Shown piece after piece: positions 8,359-16,473 of a stretch of 64,000 nucleotides of DNA. How positions within the stretch are numbered: the stretch's first letter is position 1; every line of letters starts with the position of its first letter. Origin of the DNA: Planctomycetota bacterium (lineage in GTDB: Bacteria; Planctomycetota; B15-G4; SIAN01); assembly GCA_016795285.1 (NCBI GenBank), contig JAEUIC010000037.1:53177-117176 (forward strand), read 5' to 3'. Both the position numbers and the translations under genes were made by a program. A model generated the notes under the pieces. That model was not told the DNA's origin. It was given only the letters and a program-made list of their open reading frames with translations, and searched no databases.

Positions 8359-9943
8359 CCGGCGCGGTGCGCAGGAGGGCTTCCTCGCCGAGGTCGCCCG
8401 CCCGCTCGGCGCCGACGTCGAGGTCGAGCTCGCCGCCTCGCTCGAAGGGGTGGAGCAGCGCATCGCGCGCGGCGAACTCTTCGACGTGGTGGTGAGCGAT
8501 CTCTCGTTCGAGCAGGTGGGCGGCGGCCCGAAGGATGGCCTGCTGATCCTCGCCGCCGCGCGCCGCGCCTGGCCCGAGGCGGAGCTCCTGCTGCATACCG
8601 CCTTCGCCGGTTCGCTCGGCTTCGACGACGGCCTCGAGCTGGCGCGCCACGGTCTCGCCGCCGCGAGCATCCTGCGCAAGGCGGCCGACGACTCGCCGAG
8701 CGCCGGCTGGGCGCGCTTGCGCGAACGCATCGCCGGGCTGCGCCAAGCGCGCCAGAGCGCCGCCGAGCCGCGCGGCGAACTCCTGCGCGAGCAGACCTTC
8801 CGCCGCCGCCGCGACCTCGCCGCCACGCTGCGCGAGCTCGCCGACGGCGAGGTCGCGAAGCTCACCGTCGCGCTGCACGCCGATCCGGAGAGCTGCCGCC
8901 ACGGGATGATCGGCCGCAGCTTCGCGCTGCGCGACCGCCTCGACGCACTCGAACGGATCGCGCGGCTGCAGCGGAGCGCGCTGGTGGTCGGCGAGACCGG
9001 CACCGGCAAGGAGCTCGCCGCGCGCGCGCTGCACGCCGCGTCGCCGCGCCGCACGAAGCCGTTCGTGAAGAGCGACCTCGCCGCGCTGCCGGCCGAGCTG
9101 GTCGCCGCCGAGCTCTTCGGCCACGAGCGCGGCGCCTACACGGGCGCCGATCGCCGCCGCCGCGGCCTCTTCGCCGAAGCGGACGGCGGCACGCTCTTCC
9201 TCGACGAGATCGGCAACCTCGCGCCCGAGTTGCAGCCGCTGCTGCTGCGCGTCCTGCAGGAGCGCACCTTCCGGCCGGTCGGCGGCGAGCGCGACGTCAC
9301 CGTCGACGTCTTCGTGATCGCCGCCACCAACGCCGACCTCGAGCAGCAGGTCGCCGCCGGCCGCTTCCGCGCCGACCTGCTCGAACGGCTCGCCGTCCAC
9401 CGCCTCGAGCTGCCGCCGTTGCGCGAGCGGCGCGAGGACATCCCGCTGCTCGCCGTCACCGCGCTGGCCGCGCTGCGCGAGCGCTACCAGGCGACCGGTT
9501 TCGCCCGCTTCGACGCCGCCGCGCTCGAGCTGCTGGCGCGCGAGGCGTGGCCGCGCAACGTGCGGCAGCTCGAGAACGCGCTCGAGCGCCTCTTCGTCGA
9601 GTTCGATCCGGCGACGCCGCGCGTCACCGCCGACCACGTGCAGCGCATCCTGCCGGCGCGAACGGCCGGCAGCGCCGCCGGCCACGCCGCGGTGAAGCCG
9701 CTCGCGCAGCGGGTGCTCGACGGCGAGGAGCGCGCGACGCTGCGCGAGCTCGAGAAGCGCCATGGCCGCGACGCGGTCGGCGAGGTGATCGAGCAGTGCT
9801 TCCTCGCCTTCGCGGGTCCGCCCGACGACGAACAGACCGCCCGCCTCTTCGACGGCATGAAGGCGAACACCTGGCGGCAGTTCGCGTGGCAGCGCGGCTA
9901 CACGTGGGAGAAGGTGCGGCGCGGCGAAGGCGGCAAGGCATGA
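8324..9943 (+). CDS. Sigma-54-dependent response regulator (NtrC-like)
   Basis: 539 residues. A receiver domain (1-125) has Asp11/Asp12, phosphoacceptor Asp59, Thr92 and Lys119. The AAA+ sigma-54 activator domain has Walker A GETGTGKE (223-230), sigma-contact loop GAYTGA (270-275; Tyr replaces the usual Phe), Walker B GGTLFLDEIG and the WPRNVRQLENAL segment. The C-terminal ~100 residues do not show a clear Fis-type helix-turn-helix; instead there is LRELEKRHGRDAVGEVIEQC and a Trp-rich end, so DNA binding may be unusual or lost. Its partner is the kinase just upstream; the likely targets are this operon or distant sigma-54 promoters. Confidence 0.9.
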   Translation: MAHPFRLLFVDDRRGAQEGFLAEVARPLGADVEVELAASLEGVEQRIARGELFDVVVSDLSFEQVGGGPKDGLLILAAARRAWPEAELLLHTAFAGSLGFDDGLELARHGLAAASILRKAADDSPSAGWARLRERIAGLRQARQSAAEPRGELLREQTFRRRRDLAATLRELADGEVAKLTVALHADPESCRHGMIGRSFALRDRLDALERIARLQRSALVVGETGTGKELAARALHAASPRRTKPFVKSDLAALPAELVAAELFGHERGAYTGADRRRRGLFAEADGGTLFLDEIGNLAPELQPLLLRVLQERTFRPVGGERDVTVDVFVIAATNADLEQQVAAGRFRADLLERLAVHRLELPPLRERREDIPLLAVTALAALRERYQATGFARFDAAALELLAREAWPRNVRQLENALERLFVEFDPATPRVTADHVQRILPARTAGSAAGHAAVKPLAQRVLDGEERATLRELEKRHGRDAVGEVIEQCFLAFAGPPDDEQTARLFDGMKANTWRQFAWQRGYTWEKVRRGEGGKA

Positions 9944-11511
9944 GCCGCGGCGGCCGTGCCGGCGCGCTGCTCGCGGCGCTCTGCTTCGCAACCACCGGCG
10001 AGCCGCCGCCCGCGCCCGAGCGGCTCCTGCTCGAACGCAAACTCGAGGTGCAGCAGGTCTTCACGCGCACGCCGCTCACCGAGGCGCTCCTCGACCGGCT
10101 CGCGGAGGAGGAGGCGACGATCGCGCGCTGCCGCGCGGCGGGCGACGCGGAGCAGGAGCTCGCGGCGCTGACGCGGGCCGCGCAGTCGCTCGACGGTCGC
10201 GAAGAGCAGCCGTGGCGGGCGCTGCGCGGCGCGCTGGTCGCCCGCCCGGAACGCCACCTCGTCGACGCCGCGGGTCGGCTCTCGGTTCGCTTCGAATGGC
10301 TCTTCCCGCCCGACCCGCTGCCGACCGAGCCGTGCACGCTGCGGCTCGAGCTGGCGAGCGCGGCGCCGCTCGCGCTCGGCGCGCCGCCGCAGCGGATCGC
10401 GCTGCTGGCCGAACGGGCGCACGAGCGGCTCTCCGCCACGACGCCGCCCGCTCCGCTCGAAGGCGAGATCGACCTCGCGCGCACCGGCTCGTTCGTCCTG
10501 CTCGCGAGCGTGGTGACCGCCGATGGCGTCCGCCATCCGCTCGACCACACGGCGCCGCTCGCGGTCACGGACGGGCTTGCCGCACGGGTCGCCGCACTCG
10601 AGGCGCGCCGCCGCGCGCTCGTCGATGCGCGGCGGGACGCCACCTCGTCGCCCGCGACCGCAGGCTCCGCGCCTGCCCTCGCGCGTGCGCTCGAGGTCGC
10701 CGCGCTCCCCGCCGACCTCCTGGTGCGCATCACCGAGGGCGCGCGCACGCTGGCCGAGTCGCTGCTCGAGGTGGAACTCGCCCGCGCGAGCGAGCTGCTC
10801 GATGCGGTCGAGCGCGGCGCGCCGCCGCCGCTCAACCGCGGCTTCGAGCGCTGCGTCGTCCGCCTGCCGTCGACCGGCGAACTCGTGCCTTGGCTCCTCT
10901 TCGTGCCGGAACGCGACGACGCAACGAGCGACGCAGCGCCCGCCGCGCCCGCCCCCGCGCCGCCGCTGCTGGTCGCGCTGCATGGGCTCGGCGTCCGCGA
11001 GGAGAGCTGGCTGCGCTACGGCGGCGGCGCGCTCGAACGGGAGGCGCGCGCACGCGGCTGCGTGGTCGCGCTGCCGAGCGGCTGGCGGGCCGACAGCTTC
11101 TACGTTGGGCCGGGCGAGGAGGCGGTGCTGGCGGTGATCGACGCCGCGTGCGCGCGCGTCGCCATCGATCCCGATCGCATCGCGCTGATCGGCCACTCGA
11201 TGGGCGGCTTCGGGGCGCTGCGGATCGCCGGGCGGAACGCCGCGCGCTTCGCCGCCGTCGCCTCGATCGCCGGGGCCGGGCGGCCCTCCTGGCTCGACGG
11301 CTTCGCGGAGCTGCCGACCCTCCTCGTCCACGGCGACGCCGACGAGGTCGTCCCGGTCGCCCTCTCGCGCAATCTGGCACGCATCGCCAAGGTGCGCGGC
11401 CTGCCGTGGCGATACTGGGAGCTCGCCGGCGCGCGCCACGTCGAAGTGGTGGCGCAGGCGCTGCCCGAGGTGCTCGACTTCTGCCTCGCCGCGCGCCGCG
11501 CGGCGCGCTGA
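9940..11511 (+). CDS. Secreted alpha/beta hydrolase (esterase-like)
   Basis: 523 residues, starting by an ATGA overlap with the response regulator. An N-terminal hydrophobic stretch (about 5-18) suggests export. Residues about 30-330 are a helical/beta region without clear family. The C-terminal part is an alpha/beta hydrolase: LLVALHGLG oxyanion strand, GHSMGGFGALR with Ser420, HGDADEVVP supplying the Asp and GARHVEVV the His. This matches the dienelactone hydrolase/feruloyl esterase-like group of secreted ester hydrolases. Co-transcription with a two-component pair suggests regulated secretion of degradative enzymes. Confidence 0.8.
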   Translation: MSRGGRAGALLAALCFATTGEPPPAPERLLLERKLEVQQVFTRTPLTEALLDRLAEEEATIARCRAAGDAEQELAALTRAAQSLDGREEQPWRALRGALVARPERHLVDAAGRLSVRFEWLFPPDPLPTEPCTLRLELASAAPLALGAPPQRIALLAERAHERLSATTPPAPLEGEIDLARTGSFVLLASVVTADGVRHPLDHTAPLAVTDGLAARVAALEARRRALVDARRDATSSPATAGSAPALARALEVAALPADLLVRITEGARTLAESLLEVELARASELLDAVERGAPPPLNRGFERCVVRLPSTGELVPWLLFVPERDDATSDAAPAAPAPAPPLLVALHGLGVREESWLRYGGGALEREARARGCVVALPSGWRADSFYVGPGEEAVLAVIDAACARVAIDPDRIALIGHSMGGFGALRIAGRNAARFAAVASIAGAGRPSWLDGFAELPTLLVHGDADEVVPVALSRNLARIAKVRGLPWRYWELAGARHVEVVAQALPEVLDFCLAARRAAR

Positions 11512-11539
11512 TCGACGACACGAGAGGTCCGGAGGTCGC

Positions 11540-13936
11540 ATGGTCGCTTCCCTGCTGCTGTTGCTCGCCACGCTCCCCCTCCACCGCGCCCCCGCCGCGC
11601 AGGAGGAGCTGCTGCTCTCGCCGGTCCGCGTCGAAGCGAGCCGCGAGGCGAGCGGCGACGCCTTCGAGCCGATCCGCATCGGCGGCCGCCCCGGCACCAT
11701 CGCGTGGCGGCGCGCGCGGCTCACCTTCGAGCTGCCGCCCGAGCCCGAAGCGGGCGCCTGGATGCTGGCGGTCGGCGGCAGCGAGCTGCACGCGAACGCG
11801 ACGCTCGCCGGCGAGGCGCTCGGTCGCGCGACCGACGCCTACGAGGGCGACCTGCGCCTCTGCACCGGCCCGCGCTTCACGCTGCCGAGCGAGCGGCTCG
11901 CCGCCGGACCGGTCACCTTCCTCCTCGAGTTCGAGGGCGAGGCGGGCGGACGCGGCCTCGAGCAGGGGCCGGCGTGGCTCGCGAGCCCGCTGCCGGCGGC
12001 GCGCGCCTTCGCCGCGGCGCAGGTCGGCGGCCTCGTCGCGGCGACCGCCAACTTCGCCACCACCGGCCTCCTCGCGCAAGACCACGTCCCGTTCGAGCGG
12101 GTGCTGTTCAAGTGGAGCGCCGACGGCGACGCGCCGCGCCTCGCGGCGACGCTCGACTGCAGCCTCGTCGATCCCGAGCGCGGCGGCGACGTGCCGCTGC
12201 GCACGCTCGCGACGCGCCGCAGCATGGCGGTCTTCCCGACCAGCTCGGTGAACGTCGAGGACAAGCGCTTCTCGGCGCTGAAGACGCAGTTCCTGCTGCG
12301 CGCGCCCCACCTCACCTCGCCGCTGCGCCTCAGCGACGCGAAGGCGGTCGTGATCGACGTGAGCCAGACCGCGCTGCGCGAGGCGTTCCGCTTCACCTGG
12401 AACCTGCGGCTGCTGCCCAACCGCGGCGGCCCGCTGCGCTTCACCAAGGGCGAGGGATTCGTGCTGCTCGCCAACGAGCAGGTCGGGCTGCTGGCCAGCA
12501 GCGGACGGCCGATCGGAGCGCCGGGAGCGCCGTGCGGGATCGCCATCGAGCTGGCCTCGAGCGAGGCGAAGGGGTCGCTCGCGAGCCTCGCGGCCGGCAA
12601 GGTGGTGGCGGGGCTGATCGGCTTCGAGCCGGAGGGGCCCGATCCGTCGCAAGCGGAGTCGCTCGCCGACCTGGCGCACAGCCTCGTCGCGCTGCACGAA
12701 CCCGAACGCGCGGCGGGTGCCGACCTCGCCAGCATGCTCGCGGTCGAGCCCAACGTCGGCGGCGCGCAGGCGGGCCAGGCGTCGCGCAAGGCGGCGCTCG
12801 CGACGCTCTTCGACATGCGGCGGCGCAACGGCCGCTTCGCCTACGCGCCCGGCGGCCGCAGCGCCACGCCGGAGGCGTTCTGGGGCGACACCTTCACGCT
12901 GCTCCACCATCCGAACCACGAGCGCGTCGCGCTCGAGAAGCTGCTCTCGGAACAGCAAGACGACGGCTCGCTGCCGGGCGATCTCGCCGCCGATGCGAGC
13001 GACGTCGAGCGCGCTGCGGGCGCCGCCTACGCCGTCCTGCGCGCGACCCGGTGGTTCCGCTGGGCGTGCGACGGCGACCGCTTCACGGCGCTGGTGCCGG
13101 CGCTCGAGAAGGCGCTCGCCTTCGCCGACGCGATCGAGCTGGCGCCCGGCCCCGCCGTGGCAGGCGGCCTCACGCCGCTCCACGCCGCGCTCGCGCGGGC
13201 GGCGGCGCACCGCCAGCTCGCCGAGTCGCTCGACGAGATCGCGCTCCTGCCGGAACGGAGCGCCGTCCACGCCGACCTCGCGACGCGCCAGCTCGAAGGG
13301 CTGCTCGGACCAGTCGAGAGCGGCGGGCGGCTCGCGGCGGACGGCTTCCCCGAGCTGGTGCAGGCCGATCCGCGCGAAGCGGCGGTGGCGCTGGCGCTCG
13401 ACCTCTGCGACGACGCCGCCTCGCAGGCGATCGCCGCGCAGGTCGCGATCGGCAAGCGCGAACTCGACGTCACCGATTGGCGCGATGCGCTGGTCGCGCG
13501 CGGGCTGCTCGCGAGCGGCCGCACCAAGGCGCTCGGCAAATCGCTCGCCACGCTCGAGAACGGCTGGCGCGACTTCCAGCTGCCGACCGGAGCGGGGATC
13601 GCGAGCTGGCATGGCGTCGTCGTCTTCGGCTGGATCGGCGCGCGCCGCGAGAACCTCGGCACGCTCGAGTTGCGGCCGCGCCTCGACGAGGGGCAGTTCC
13701 TCCGCTCGCCGATCCGCTTGCCCGAAGGGGCGATCCGCTTCAACGTCGGCCTCACCGATGCGCAGTTCGAGCGGCAGGTGATCGTCATCAACGACGGCGA
13801 CCTCGACGTGCTGGTGCGGCTCGGCATCCCGAACGGCTCGATCGCCGGCCAGCGCGTGAAGCGCGGCGACCTGATCCACGCCTTCCACGAGCACGTGCTG
13901 ATGCGCAAGGAGACGTGGCGCACGCGGATCCGGTGA
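11540..13936 (+). CDS. Large secreted protein of unknown function, six-hairpin-barrel-like C-terminal half
   Basis: 798 residues with a cleavable-looking signal peptide (about 1-20, ending APAAQ). Residues about 25-150 look beta-rich; from about 410 the protein is strongly helical with repeated Trp/Phe motifs (AFWGDTFTLLHHP, ATRWFRWACDGDRF, GWRDFQLPTGAG) and ends with a beta region (GTLELRPRLDEGQFLRS). This order resembles six-hairpin glycosidases such as GH63/GH78, whose catalytic acids I cannot place. A carbohydrate role is therefore only a guess. It lies 28 bases after the hydrolase gene with a plausible GGAGG ribosome site and ends the operon at a hairpin. Confidence 0.65.
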   Translation: MVASLLLLLATLPLHRAPAAQEELLLSPVRVEASREASGDAFEPIRIGGRPGTIAWRRARLTFELPPEPEAGAWMLAVGGSELHANATLAGEALGRATDAYEGDLRLCTGPRFTLPSERLAAGPVTFLLEFEGEAGGRGLEQGPAWLASPLPAARAFAAAQVGGLVAATANFATTGLLAQDHVPFERVLFKWSADGDAPRLAATLDCSLVDPERGGDVPLRTLATRRSMAVFPTSSVNVEDKRFSALKTQFLLRAPHLTSPLRLSDAKAVVIDVSQTALREAFRFTWNLRLLPNRGGPLRFTKGEGFVLLANEQVGLLASSGRPIGAPGAPCGIAIELASSEAKGSLASLAAGKVVAGLIGFEPEGPDPSQAESLADLAHSLVALHEPERAAGADLASMLAVEPNVGGAQAGQASRKAALATLFDMRRRNGRFAYAPGGRSATPEAFWGDTFTLLHHPNHERVALEKLLSEQQDDGSLPGDLAADASDVERAAGAAYAVLRATRWFRWACDGDRFTALVPALEKALAFADAIELAPGPAVAGGLTPLHAALARAAAHRQLAESLDEIALLPERSAVHADLATRQLEGLLGPVESGGRLAADGFPELVQADPREAAVALALDLCDDAASQAIAAQVAIGKRELDVTDWRDALVARGLLASGRTKALGKSLATLENGWRDFQLPTGAGIASWHGVVVFGWIGARRENLGTLELRPRLDEGQFLRSPIRLPEGAIRFNVGLTDAQFERQVIVINDGDLDVLVRLGIPNGSIAGQRVKRGDLIHAFHEHVLMRKETWRTRIR

Positions 13937-13976
13937 CGCGGGGGGCGAGCGCGCGCCGCATCGCGAGCCGCGCCGC

Positions 13977-14004
13977 GCCGCTGCGTAGCGCACTGCGCAG
14001 CGGC
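13977..14004 (+). terminator. Hairpin after the kinase-hydrolase operon
   Basis: Perfect 9-bp stem GCCGCTGCG (13977-13985) with CGCAGCGGC (13996-14004) and a 10-base loop, 40 bases past the stop at 13936. There is no T tract, so termination is inferred from position and structure. Confidence 0.5.
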
Positions 14005-14213
14005 GTCGGCTGCGCAGCGTTCTCTGGCGAGTGGCGGCCGCAGTCCGCTGGCGCCGCTCGACGCGCCGTCAGCGCGGGCTAACGGCGCTCGATCGCTCCC
14101 CGGGGAACGCGGGGCGCGGCCGGCGGGGACGCGCGCGCCGCTCGCTGGAACAGCCGTTGCGATCCCTCCTCCGTCGCGCGCCCATCCGCTGCGCGCCTCT
14201 TGGAGGACTCGCC

Positions 14214-14555
14214 ATGAAGACCTTGCTCGCCGCCTTCGCCGCTCTCGCCTTCGCGGCTCCCGCCGCCGAGGCCGCTCCCGACGTCCGGTTCCGCTTCGAC
14301 CCGTGCGGCGGCCCCGTGCTGCGCATCGGTTCGCCGCGCTTCGCCGTCGAGTTCGGCGGCCGCTGCAAGCCGGTCCACCACCACCGCTACCGGACCGTCT
14401 GCGAACGCGAGTGGGTGCCGCCGCTCTGGCAGACCTGCGTGGTCGGCTACGACCACTGCCGCCGCCCGATCTACCGCCAGGTGCTGGTGCGCGAGGGGTA
14501 CTGGCAGCGCGTCGAGTACCGCGTCTGCGACTGCGGCCATCGGACGCGCTGCTGA
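14214..14555 (+). CDS. Small secreted Cys/His-rich protein (first of a paralogous pair)
   Basis: 113 residues with a clear signal peptide (about 1-20, AEAAP cleavage region) and a strong TTGGAGG ribosome site. The mature part has six or more cysteines, an HHH cluster and the segment EWVPP...VVGYD...PIY...GYW...Y..C.CG. The same pattern appears in the next gene, so the two are diverged paralogues. Cys/His richness suggests metal binding or disulfide stabilisation outside the cytoplasm. I do not recognise the family. Confidence 0.75.
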   Translation: MKTLLAAFAALAFAAPAAEAAPDVRFRFDPCGGPVLRIGSPRFAVEFGGRCKPVHHHRYRTVCEREWVPPLWQTCVVGYDHCRRPIYRQVLVREGYWQRVEYRVCDCGHRTRC

Positions 14556-14567
14556 GCGACTGGAACG

Positions 14568-14608
14568 GCCGGCCGGCGTCCCGCTTCCGCGCGGCGACGC
14601 CGGCCGGC
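14568..14608 (+). terminator. Strong hairpin between the two paralogous small genes
   Basis: Perfect 13-bp stem: GCCGGCCGGCGTC (14568-14580) with GACGCCGGCCGGC (14596-14608), loop 15 bases. It fills the 66-base gap between the two genes and ends 13 bases before the second ATG. It could end the first transcript partly, stabilise its 3' end, or limit expression of the second gene. Confidence 0.6.
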
Positions 14609-14621
14609 ATGCTCCCGCCCC

Positions 14622-14945
14622 ATGGCGCGCCGACTCCCGCTCCTCGCCCTGCTGCTGACGCCGCTGCTCTTGGCGGCCGCGCCGGCCGACGCCGCCACGC
14701 ACGCGCACACGGTGAACGCGCACGCGGTGCACGCGCATGCGGCGCTCGAGCGCGACGACGGCAAGCCGCATCGCCACACCTGGGTGAAGCGGACCCGCAA
14801 GGAGTGGGTGCCGCCCGAGAAGAAGCTGGTGCAGGTCGGCACCGACGCGGCCGGCAAGCCGATCTACGAGCTGCGCATCGTCAAGCCGGGCTACTGGAAG
14901 ACGATCAGCTACGAGGCGTGCAGCTGCGGCGCCACCAAGGGCTGA
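14622..14945 (+). CDS. Small secreted His-rich protein (second of a paralogous pair)
   Basis: 107 residues, signal peptide about 1-25 followed by a His-rich stretch (six His between residues 27 and 39, then PHRH). The rest aligns with the upstream gene product: KEWVPP, VQVGTDAAGKPIYELR, KPGYWKTISY and a final C.CG. It keeps only two cysteines, so the cysteine set of its paralogue is not essential for the shared fold. No ribosome site is obvious, suggesting coupled or weak translation. Function unknown; periplasmic metal binding is a guess. Confidence 0.7.
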   Translation: MARRLPLLALLLTPLLLAAAPADAATHAHTVNAHAVHAHAALERDDGKPHRHTWVKRTRKEWVPPEKKLVQVGTDAAGKPIYELRIVKPGYWKTISYEACSCGATKG

Positions 14946-15081
14946 GCGCGCGGCGGAGCGGCGCCGACCGGAACTCCTTGCCGATCGCGCCCGCACGGCG
15001 CGGCGGCTCCGCCCGCGCCGCCTCAACCTCGCCCCTCGCTCCGCTCGATGAGACGGCCATTCCCGTCCGCGGAGCGCACCC

Positions 15082-15546
15082 TTGGATTCGACGCGAACCG
15101 ATTCGTCGCCGACCGCCACCGAGTCGCACGTCACCGGCGCCGACCTGATGGCGGTCGCCGAGGGCGACGCGGAGCACCAGCCGAGCGAGGCGGCGCTGAA
15201 CCACATCTTCAGCTGCCCGCGGTGCAGCGGCAGCGTGCGCGAGATCCGGCAGGGGCTCGCGAGCTTCGGCGCGGCGGCGGCGAAACCGGCCGCGCGCGCG
15301 GCGCCGCGCGGCGCGGCGACGCCGAGCGTGCTCGACGCGCTCGACGCTCGCGGCGACCTGAAGGGGGCGCGCGTCGGCGACCTCGATCCGGCGCAGCTGC
15401 TCGGTTCCCTGGCGGAGCGCGCCGGCGCCGACGACGAGGCCGACTACGACCGCTCGCGGCGCCTGATCGTGAAGGTGGTCGTGGTCGGTGTCCTGCTCGC
15501 GCTCGGGATGCTCTGGATGAAGTCGTTCGCGTCGGGGCTGCACTGA
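15082..15546 (+). CDS. Single-pass membrane protein with anti-sigma-like zinc finger
   Basis: 154 residues from a TTG start preceded by GGAG. Residues about 20-52 carry H-x3-C-x2-C (HIFSCPRC) after a helix, like the ZAS zinc-binding domain of anti-sigma factors. A flexible Ala/Pro region follows, and a single transmembrane helix lies at about 130-148 (VKVVVVGVLLALGMLWM). In anti-sigma factors the cytosolic zinc domain holds an ECF sigma factor. No sigma-factor gene is adjacent, so this may be an orphan or a non-regulatory relative. Confidence 0.65.
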   Translation: MDSTRTDSSPTATESHVTGADLMAVAEGDAEHQPSEAALNHIFSCPRCSGSVREIRQGLASFGAAAAKPAARAAPRGAATPSVLDALDARGDLKGARVGDLDPAQLLGSLAERAGADDEADYDRSRRLIVKVVVVGVLLALGMLWMKSFASGLH

Positions 15547-15710
15547 GAGCCTGAGAAGGAATCCCTCCCGTCGCCCGACTCGCGGCGCATCCCGCCTGGC
15601 AGCGTTGCGCCTCCTCGCCGTATCTCTCCGTTGATACGCCTCGTCGGCGCGCCTCGCCATGCGGGCGCGGCGCTTCGTCGGGCTCGGTCCGGGATTCCTT
15701 CTCACGCTCT
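15546..15710. repeat. 165-base imperfect palindrome
   Basis: Outer arms of 20 bases (15546-15565 and 15691-15710) pair at 19 positions, with a perfect 14-bp core TGAGAAGGAATCCC/GGGATTCCTTCTCA. At the same centre is a 6-bp stem CGTATC/GATACG (15619-15624, 15633-15638), and the intervening arms pair partly (for example GCCCGAC, CCCGC and TGGC blocks). The whole segment could fold as one long hairpin. It fills the gap between two convergent operons and starts at the last base of a stop codon. It may be a bidirectional terminator, a structured RNA or a remnant palindromic mobile element. Confidence 0.7.
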
Positions 15711-15724
15711 GATCGAGGCCGAAG

Positions 15725-16036
15725 TCACCCGCGCGGCCGCTCGCTCACCGTGATGCGGCGCGCGGCGATGCGGTAGTGGCGCGGCACGGTCGTGAAGCGC
15801 ATGCGCAGCTCGAGGCAGGTCTCGCCGCCCTGCACCGCCTCGACGCGCAGCCACTCGGCGACGCCGCGCGCCCCGTCCCACGGCGCGAGCAGCGTGGTCG
15901 CCACCAGCTCGCACGCCTCGATGCGGGTGCGCTCGAAGTCGATCACGAGGCGCCCGCCCGCGACGTCGAGCGTGACCGCGAGCAGCGCCTCGCCCGCGAC
16001 CAGCGTCGCGCCCGCCGCAAGCGGCGGCTCGCTCAC
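15725..16036 (-). CDS. Small unknown protein at the end of the CoA operon
   Basis: 103 residues, GTG start overlapping the stop of the upstream thioesterase by four bases (GTGA). The sequence is beta-rich and soluble (VTLDVAGGRLVIDFERTRIEACELVATTLLAPW) with one pair of cysteines and no signal peptide or membrane segment. I do not recognise a family. The tight overlap argues that it is translated with the CoA-thioester enzymes. Confidence 0.6.
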   Translation of the reverse strand: MSEPPLAAGATLVAGEALLAVTLDVAGGRLVIDFERTRIEACELVATTLLAPWDGARGVAEWLRVEAVQGGETCLELRMRFTTVPRHYRIAARRITVSERPRG

Positions 16037-16473
16037 GGTGCGGGCGCCGGCAGCAGCGCGGCGGCGAAGCGGCTGCGGTAGCGCTCGGGGAGCGGCGTCG
16101 GCTTCAGCGTGTCGAGCGCGACGCAGACGACCGTGACGCGCGCGCGCGCACGCACGTCGCCATCCGGGCCGCGCACCTCGTAGCGGAAGAGCGACGAGGC
16201 GCCGCCGATCCGCTCGAGCGCGACGCCCACCTTCAGCACCTCGCCGAAGCGCATCGGCTTCACGAACTCGACCTTCAAGTCGACCGCCGGGAAGCCCAGG
16301 TTCTCGCGCTCGAGCACGGTGGCGTACGGCACGCCGACGAACCCCTCGAAGAACTCCTCGAAGGCGACGTGGAGCCAGTGGACGACGCGCGGGTAGTAGG
16401 CGATGCCGGCGCGATCGACGTCGGAGAAGCGCACCTTGATCGGCGTCTCGAAGATCGGCGTCTCGAAGCTCAT
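16033..16473 (-). CDS. Acyl-CoA thioesterase, 4HBT/YbgC hot-dog type
   Basis: 146 residues with the 4-hydroxybenzoyl-CoA thioesterase signature FSDVDRAGIAYYPRVVHWLHVAFEEFF; Asp20 is the likely catalytic carboxylate. The hot-dog fold hydrolyses acyl- or aroyl-CoA esters to free acid and CoA. In this operon it could release a dead-end aromatic CoA ester or a ring-cleavage product. The start overlaps the creatininase-like gene by ATGA, with GGAG further upstream. Confidence 0.88.
   Translation of the reverse strand: MSFETPIFETPIKVRFSDVDRAGIAYYPRVVHWLHVAFEEFFEGFVGVPYATVLERENLGFPAVDLKVEFVKPMRFGEVLKVGVALERIGGASSLFRYEVRGPDGDVRARARVTVVCVALDTLKPTPLPERYRSRFAAALLPAPAP

Noticed and set aside
10832..13993. 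Long open frame of about 1050 codons on the minus strand opposite the hydrolase and large secreted protein
   Set aside because: Composition is dominated by Arg/Ala/Glu with no conserved motif; it mirrors real plus-strand genes with signal peptides and catalytic motifs. High GC makes such shadows common.
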